The position numbers and the translations under genes are program-made. This document shows positions 57,986 to 64,000 of a DNA stretch of 64,000 nt, in pieces. Source of the stretch: Ailanthus altissimus (taxonomy: Eukaryota > Streptophyta > Magnoliopsida > Sapindales > Simaroubaceae); NCBI GenBank assembly GCA_946807835.1, contig OX327710.1:16232501-16296500 (forward strand), in the 5' to 3' direction. The stretch's first letter is position 1; each line of letters begins with the position of its first letter. A model generated the notes under the pieces. The model did not search any database, was not told the origin of the DNA, and was given only the letters and a program-made list of their open reading frames with translations.

Positions 57986-58950
57986 CCAACTTCCTATATA
58001 CTTCCAAAGCCTACACAAAATTTTGGATTTATTAATGATTAATAGGAAAAACAACAAATTTATAAGAAAATTATATTTATTTTTCGTTGAATGTAAAAAC
58101 ATACTCCAACACCATCAAAAAAAACGTTTACGACATCTTCATATAATGTGGTGCTCGTACTGGATCAATTTAGAAGATGCAAAACATAATCACCATCCTT
58201 GTGCATAAACATCTCCCTACATCTTGGGATCACCTCGTAGATCCACACTTGAGATAATAAAGAAAAAATTAATAATTTTAAAAAAATAACAACACTATTA
58301 TCTTATTTAATGTAAAATAAAAGCAATGATTTTTTTTGCATCTCAATATGATAATGAACAAAAAGTAAAGACTTACTTACCAAGAATTCCTGACCTAATG
58401 CGTATAGGTTGTATGTTTCTCTATCCGGAGCACTGACGTTTCTGACCTTTATTAACTTTTTAGCTAGGGTTATGCTTAAATTATAGTAAAGCATAGTCCA
58501 TGCAATCGTGCTCAAATGATAGGCATTAAATTCATCCAAATCATCCACAAGACAAAACACAAAATATTGTACGGCTCTATTCTGATCACGTGGCATCAAC
58601 AATTTATGAAATGCATAAAATAGATACATTTTCACTGCATCTATATCATCATCAAATGTAACGCTGTTGAACTACATATCTAAATCCTAATAGGTCAACT
58701 CATTTCTACCCCTAAAGTATTTATGCCAAAGTATACTATCTAACCCACTTACTAACGAATAATCCTACATCCTCAAATTAGTAATCAAATAAAAGTCTAG
58801 ACGGAAAAATCTAATACACCCGTTGCCTATATAGAACTACAATTCTTCATATAAATTTTTTATATGTACGCCCCTTAATAAAATCTCGTGTACTAAATTA
58901 ACTGAGAATAAAATAACCTGTATATAAAAAATAAAAGGTTAAAACACGTG
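57986..58950 (-). pseudogene. MULE-borne DUF1985 region of Ulp1 gene
   Basis: N-terminal half of the protease gene (minus strand, upstream of the LTR insertion). IRFFRLDFYLITNLRM, YSLVSGLDSILWHKYFRG, then an open segment 58635-58303 with MKMYLFYAFHKLLMPRDQNRAV, FCLVDDLDEFNAYHLSTIAW and ETYNLYALGQEFLV, and VWIYEVIPRCREMF near 58220, the order found in DUF1985 proteins. Several stops. Together with 53930-55827 it forms one broken gene. Confidence 0.75.
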
Positions 58951-59309
58951 GTTCTAAATATTTCAATTTGCCTTAAAATCAATTTCTCTTTTATTTTTTT
59001 TATAGCCCATAACTTCGAGTAAACAAATATAGTCGATCGGTAGAATTTATTTTTAGCAATTATATAGTCCATTGAGACATTCTCTTTCCTGAAAAAGAAA
59101 AAACAATTATTAGCATAAAACCAATTATTAGATTCAAATAATTACTAAAAATTAAAAATAATTACTAGTAAAAAAATTTATTAAAACTTTTTATCTAACA
59201 AAAAATAATATAATAATGATAAAAAAAATTAAAAATAAAAATAATGACTAGATTTAGTCAAACTTTTAATATATTTTTAATAAAAAAGTAAATATAAAAA
59301 AATTAAAAT

Positions 59310-59900
59310 TAAAAAAAATTACCACTTAGCACCCTTGCATGGCGCCATGTGGCAACATGTGAGTGGATCTGACGCGTGTGTTGTAGCGCACGCGTCATCC
59401 ACTGAGGCACGCTTGCCACGCTGACACGAAGTGTGGGCATGCATGGCGCCATGTGGCAACATGTGAGTGGATGTGACGCGTGTGTTGTAGTGCACGCATC
59501 ATCCACTGAGGCGCGCTTGCCACACTGACGCGAAGTGTGGGCCATTGTATCAATGCGTGATGCACACGTCAGTATGTGGCTTCACGGACAATTGTAAAAA
59601 TAGTCAGAATCTGCCATTTTCAGCTATTTTTGACAACTTATATTCATTTTCAACTTATTTTATACCTTATTTACACTACATCTATACATTTCTAACAAAT
59701 ACATATAAAAACAATTCAAAAACACAACAAAACTAAAAATAAGATAAAAAGTCACAAAATTTGGTCCATTTTTAGTTTTTCAACTCCACATTAAGTTCTT
59801 TTACTTCAAATCTTCAAAATGTACTTAGTTTCTAGTCGATCTACAAAATTGTGAAAAATTTTGAAAAGTTTTGGAAAAAATTCGATTTGTAACCAAGAAA
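59310..59900. repeat. right MULE terminal inverted repeat with 104-bp duplication
   Basis: Inverted match to the left TIR. It holds a near-perfect tandem duplication (59337-59440, 59441-59543) of a GC-rich unit starting GCATGGCGCCATGTGGCAAC and including CGCGTGTGTTGTAG(C/T)GCACGC. The open stretch 59309-59545 is a by-product of this repeat. Confidence 0.75.
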
Positions 59901-60360
59901 GAGATGAATAGGTTTGAGAAGAAAATATAAAGGGAGTAAAACGGGAAGGAAAATTATAATTTAGCTAATAAAGTATCCTGATTTGACTGAGGTCAAAATA
60001 AAATTTTTAATTTTTTAGTTAAATAAAAATATATTATTTTTTTTTAATGTCCAACCTGAGTACATTATAATCAAAATTAGATTAGAATTTTTTCAAAAAC
60101 TATTTACCTTATAACTTTACCAGCTTAAATGGTTTTTCATATGAAATTTTGTAGTCACCACCATGAAATCATTTTATTTCTTTACTAAAATGGTTTATCT
60201 TATTAAGTTGCACTTAACTATCCTCAAACATCTACCTTATCTATAATTAATATGATTACTACAATATAAAATTCACTTAAAACTCTACTACTACGAAGGG
60301 AGGATATTGCTCTTAAATTAGGAGAAGCAAAAATGACATTTTAGTTTCTTATTTTATAGG
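59901..60360. repeat. dispersed repeat copy 2 and AT-rich flank
   Basis: 60118-60345 repeats 46930-47235 in the same orientation (CAGCTTAAATGG, CACCATGAAATCATTTTATTTCTTTACTAAA, CTATCCTCAAACATCTA, GGATATTGCTCTTAAATTAGGAGAA). The remainder is AT-rich. Confidence 0.6.
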
Positions 60361-61119
60361 TATATACCAACTTAGTCTTGCATGTTTTAATAATTTTCAC
60401 GTTAATTTCTGTCATTAGAAGTTTGCTTTTAAATGGGTTCTCTTTAACGACAATGAGAGGAAGTTGATTAAAAATCATCAGGATATAATTTAAAGAACAA
60501 GTCAAGTGCGTTGGGTACGCAAGGATTGTAGACAGAAGCGAAATGAGGTGAAAGACGCAAGTAGCGGCATTAGGTTATGGGCACTGCAATGCCCAAAACA
60601 GATTCTGAACACCGAGGGGCCCAGACACCCAGTTCCCAGCACGAAAATTAGTTTCTCATTTTATCTAGCTTTGTTCCATCTTTCACTTGTTCTAAGACTC
60701 CCTAATACGACTCCCATACATTTAGGGTAAACTTAGGTCATTCTAAACCTATATAAAAGCTCTTTATTGGTTTGTAAATGCATATTTGTGATCTTTAGAA
60801 TATCTTAATGATCAAACACAAATCTTTGTGATTAGAGTGAGATCTTTGTGATTCTTAGTGAGAGAAAACCCTTTGGTTATAAAAGAAAGAGTGATTACTT
60901 TGTGAGTCTTTCTTGTAAAATGCATACTTTGTGAGTGCCTTGAGATTCAATAATAAGAGTGTGTGATCTTGATCTGCCGTGGACGTGGAAGTAGGCAAGT
61001 TACCGAATAATGTAAATTCTGTGTGTTCTTCTTCTACCTTTCCCTCTCTAGTTTTTTAATTGCTTATTTCTACAATATATTACTTAAATTATTTTGCTTT
61101 TTTGTGTGCTTCCGCTTCA
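60360..61119 (+). mobile_element. 5' LTR of Tork-like copia element (copy C)
   Basis: LTR ending GCTTCA at about 61119, followed by the primer site TGGGTATCAGAGC (61125-61137) and gag. It contains a degenerate GC-rich module (60565-60640), a TATA box CCTATATAAAAG (about 60749-60759), repeated ATCTTTGTGATT motifs, and the CCGTGGACGT box (about 60980) shared with family 1 LTRs. The left edge could not be fixed. Confidence 0.7.
60565..60640 (+). repeat. GC-rich palindromic module in LTR copy C (degenerate)
   Basis: GGGCACTGCAATGCCC and ACCGAGGGGCCCAGACACCCAGTTCCCAGCAC; the most decayed copy of the module, again about 110-190 bp upstream of the TATA box. Confidence 0.5.
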
Positions 61120-61124
61120 ATAAA

Positions 61125-61137
61125 TGGGTATCAGAGC
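61125..61137 (+). other. primer-binding site (initiator Met tRNA)
   Basis: TGGGTATCAGAGC, one extra G relative to the canonical TGGTATCAGAGC, 5 bases after the LTR end. Confidence 0.85.
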
Positions 61138-61153
61138 TTGGTTTTGAGTAGAC

Positions 61154-62020
61154 ATGGCCATACCCAAGTATGAGGTAGAGAAATTCAATGGGACAGAATG
61201 ACTTCAATCTGTGAAAGATGAATGTTAAGGTGTTGTTGATGAGTCAATGGTTAGACTCGGCATTAGAGGAGACTACAGCTCCATCTAGTGAAGAAGAGAA
61301 GACTCTAGAGTCATCTAAGGCTGAAGTAGAAAAAAGGGGCAGTCAAGAAAGAGCTCACAGTACAATCGTTCTATCATTGATCAATGAAGTACTGAGGAAA
61401 GTAGCAGGTGAGATGACTGCTATTGGTCTTTGGAATAAGCTTGACTCTCTTTATATGAGAAAATTATTGGCCAACAGATTACATATAAAGAAGAAGTTAT
61501 ATCAGCTATCCATGTCAGAGAGGAGGCCATAAAAGATCATATAAATGCCTTCAATAAGATCATTCTTGATCTTGAGTCTATCAACATCAAGATAGAATAT
61601 AAAAATAGAGCAATTATCCTGCTGAGTTTACTTCCCAAAATTTATGAGAGCTTTATTGATACATTACTATATGACAGAGAGAGTTTAACGATGAGTGAAG
61701 TAAAATTATCATTAAACTCAACGTTATTAGGAAAATAGATCGAGAGCAATATAGAAAGTCTATCTGTAAGAGGAAGACCCTCATATAGAGATGGAAGGAA
61801 AAAAGGGCTCAAGATCGAAGTCCAGGACTCCTAAGAAGTGCTATTGCTACAAAAAAAAAAGGGGGGCACTTTATAAAGGACTGTCCAGAGAAGAAACCAT
61901 AAGACAAAAAGAAAGCGGATGTTACACTTGCCTATAATGATAACTACGACAGCACAGAGACACTCGTCACTACTAATGGTAAAAATACTGAATAATGAGT
62001 TTTAAATTCTAGTTGTACAT
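61154..62020 (+). pseudogene. Tork-like copia gag
   Basis: ATG at 61154 gives a start with KYEVEKFNGT; a frameshift near 61195 moves the frame to MNVKVLLMSQWLDSALEETTA (61218 on), then AHSTIVLSLINEVLRKVAGEMTAIGLWNKLDSLYMRKLLANRLHIKKKLYQLSM, INAFNKIILDLESINIKI, LLSLLPKIYESFIDTLLY and a zinc knuckle CYCYKKKGGHFIKDCPEK with an altered second Cys. This is the gag layout of Tnt1-like (Tork) elements. The knuckle and following region are duplicated (61831-62317). Confidence 0.85.
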
Positions 62021-62317
62021 TTCACATGTGCCCTCACAAGTCTTGGTTTATAAATTTTCAGCCCATTAGTAGTGCCCCTAAGAAGTGCTATTGCTACAAA
62101 AAAGAGGGGCACTTTATAAAGGACTGTCCAGAGAAGAAACCATAAGACAAAAAGAAAGCGGATGTTACACTTGCCTATAATGATAACTACGACAGCACAG
62201 AGACACTCGACACTATTGATGGTAAAAATACTGAATAATGAGTTTTAAATTCTAGTTGTACATTTCACATGTGTCTTCACAAGTCTTGGTTTATAAATTT
62301 TCAGCCCATTAGTAGTG
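61831..62317 (+). repeat. ~245-bp tandem duplication of zinc knuckle/protease start
   Basis: CTAAGAAGTGCTATTGCTAC starts both units (61831 and 62078); they differ only at an A/G run and a few bases through AGCCCATTAGTAGTG. The near identity shows a young event. The first A/G run (about 61851-61867) is longer. Confidence 0.95.
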
Positions 62318-62319
62318 GT

Positions 62320-63720
62320 AAGGTGTTAATCGGTAAGAACGTTGTGTGTCAGATGATGAAAATTGGTAGTATTAAATTAAACTTATGCTACATTACGGGC
62401 GAGTGAGAGAGTTGACAGATGTTAGGTATATTTCGAACCACAAAAGAAACTTAATCTCACTAGAGACTTTAGACTAGAATAGGTGTTCCATCAGGATCGA
62501 CGGTGGAGTTTTAAGAGTATTGAAGAGTTCCATGGTGGTAATGAGAGAAGAGAAGCACAAAGGTGTTTATGTGCTTAAGGGTGAAGTTATAAGTGGTTCT
62601 GCATTATTCTTTGTAGATGATGAGAATATACAAACCAAGTTGTAGCATCTTAGAATAGCACACCTATGCGAGAGAAACCTGAAGGAGTTATTTAGTCAAA
62701 AGGCATTTGGTGAGGATAAGTTCCAACCATTAGAGTTTTGTGAATATTGTGTGCTTAGGAAAGCACATAGGGTGAGGTTTAGTACCAATGAACACAAGAC
62801 TAAGGGAACTCTTAACTACATACACTTGGATCTTTAGAGACCAACTCAGAGAACTACTCGTGGTGGTGCTAGGTATTTTTTTAGTTTGATTGATGACTAT
62901 TCAAGGAAGTTATGGGTTTATGAGTTGAAGAGTAAGGATCAAGTGTTTGATACGTTCAAGACTTAGAAGGCTCTTGTTGAGAATCAGACTAGCAAAAGGG
63001 TGAAGAGGCTGAAAACTGACAATGGCCTTGAGTTTTGCAATAGAGAGTTTGATGGGTTTTTTTTCTAAGCATAGGATTGTAAAGCATAGAACAGTAAGAT
63101 CAACACCACAACAGAATGACATAGTTGAGAGGATGAACATAACCCTACTTGAAAGGGTTAGATGCATACTTACCAATATGAAGATGTTCAAGGCATTTTG
63201 AGGAGAAGCTATAGTGACTGCAGCTTATTTGATTAATAGAAGTCCCTCTTCAGCAATTGAGTTCAAGACGCCAGAAGAGAAATAGTCTGGAAACTCTCCT
63301 AAATATGACTACCTTAGGATATTTAGTTGCCCTGCCCTTATACATGTTAAGAAGGGGAAGTTGAAACTTAGAGCTATCAAATAGGCATTCATAAGGTATC
63401 CCGAAGGAGTGTAATGATATAAGGTATAGTGTAAAGACTTAACACCTCCAAAGAGTATCATAAACTGTGACATGACATTTAATGAGACGACGATGCTGAA
63501 AGTTTAGCCTCCAAAAAGTATGAGAAAGAAGAACTTGTGTCTAAGGAAGACTCAGCACCCGACTCAATAAAAGTTGAAGTGGAGTCTGAAAGTAGATCTA
63601 ATATATCCCCAAATCAACACTTCAACAAAGAGATCTTTGAAGATGAACCAAGAACACCGGTGAATTCCTTCAAGTCTACCTAAGAAAAGACTAGGACTCC
63701 TGAAATGGAACTTGAAGAGT
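62320..63720 (+). pseudogene. Tork-like copia protease end, pre-integrase and integrase
   Basis: Gag-pre-integrase HLRIAHLCERNLKELF (62648 on; HxxLxH type), CEYC knuckle at about 62742, GTLNYIHLDL, then the integrase core SLIDDYSRKLWVYELKSKDQVF (first Asp near 62890), VKRLKTDNGLEFCN (second Asp near 63015), then in shifted frames STPQQN, ERMN (catalytic Glu near 63127), LLERVRCILTNM and IRSPSSAIEFKTPEE. Stops include TAG at 62837 and 62965. The linker to RT follows (63480-63720). Confidence 0.85.
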
Positions 63721-64000
63721 ACCAGCTAGCCAGAGACAGGCTAAAGAGAACGATTAACCCACCAATCAGGTATGCACAAGCAGATTTAGTTGCTCATGCT
63801 TTTAATTCTGCTTAAACTCTTGAGTATGATGAGCCTAGAACATATAGTAAGGCTATAAAGAGTGAAAATAAGAAAGAATGACAGTAGGCCATGAAAAAAA
63901 AAGATTAGTTCTCTTAGAAAGAATAATACCTGTAGGTCAGTTGAGAGACTTCAAAAAAAACTAGTTTGGTACAAATGAGTGTATAAGGTGAAGGAGGGGA
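63721..64000 (+). pseudogene. Tork-like copia RT start, cut by window edge
   Basis: LARDRLKRTINPPIRY, then DEPRTYSKAIKSENKKE and a degenerate end GCKWVYKVKEG-like at 63965-64000: the conserved entry to copia RT. Several stops (for example TAA at 63814). The catalytic part lies beyond the window. Confidence 0.75.

Larger units (their letters stand above)
48540..59900. mobile_element. large Mutator-like element (MULE) with transposase and Ulp1 gene
   Basis: Bounded by long, imperfect terminal inverted repeats (left about 48540-49390, right about 59310-59900), carrying a plus-strand transposase (49555-53400) and a convergent minus-strand DUF1985-Ulp1 gene (53930-58950). Two LTR insertions (51843-53192 and 55828-57985) lengthen it; without them it would be near 7.9 kb. 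MULEs with Ulp1-like genes (Kaonashi-type in Arabidopsis, CUMULE in melon) are known. Both genes are broken. The outer ends and 9-bp duplication were not resolved. Confidence 0.75.

Noticed and set aside
59309..59545. 78-residue Cys/His-rich minus-strand frame with repeated sequence
   Set aside because: Translation of the 104-bp duplication in the MULE TIR; the repetition is in the DNA, and no zinc-finger spacing is kept.

Overview
This window is nuclear DNA from a flowering plant, most likely a eudicot. The evidence is the very AT-rich intergenic sequence, a three-exon plant dioxygenase gene with GT-AG introns, plant-type retrotransposons primed by initiator-Met tRNA, a Mutator-like element with a Ulp1 gene, and a caulimovirid relic. 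Nothing bacterial, organellar or rRNA/tRNA-like was seen. All comparisons below were made by eye; no alignment or search was run.

Only one host gene looks intact: an AOP-type 2-oxoglutarate/Fe(II) dioxygenase (7760-9491, +, 314 residues, all catalytic residues present). Nearly everything else is transposable-element sediment, much of it nested.

Layout. 1-950: 5' LTR, primer site and gag start of a minus-strand copia element running off the left edge. 1083-6665: a copia pseudogene broken by a 2.2-kb insertion and by a solo LTR related to the one at the left edge. 7671-9491: the dioxygenase gene. 10880-15240: decayed endogenous caulimovirid (movement, coat/zinc-binding, protease, RT, RNase H, downstream region, 35S-like promoter). 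16331-19838: complete non-autonomous copia element with a perfect 5-bp target duplication. 22085-23400: palindromic repeats and a MULE N-terminal fragment. 23430-29480: minus-strand copia sequence on both sides of one 2.1-kb LTR, with a polypurine tract on one side and a primer site on the other. 30557-46640: two Ty3/Tat-type elements placed head to head around 39.65 kb, each with a decayed antisense ORF downstream of pol. The left one carries a nested TRIM array, a solo LTR and a GGGTGGGC/CCCGACCC repeat. About 48540-59900: an 11-kb MULE with long internally repeated TIRs, a transposase gene and a convergent DUF1985-Ulp1 gene, interrupted by two solo LTRs. About 60360-64000: 5' LTR and gag-pol of a plus-strand Tork-like copia element, running off the right edge.

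The elements do not form a pathway. They record repeated insertion, LTR recombination, deletion and stop-codon decay, much of it the C-to-T kind expected in methylated repeats. The most unusual signal is a GC-rich, palindromic, internally repeated module (consensus near AGCGCCGCGGCGCT). It occurs in five separate repeats. In four LTRs it lies roughly 75-225 bp upstream of the LTR TATA box, suggesting a shared, possibly exchanged, promoter module.
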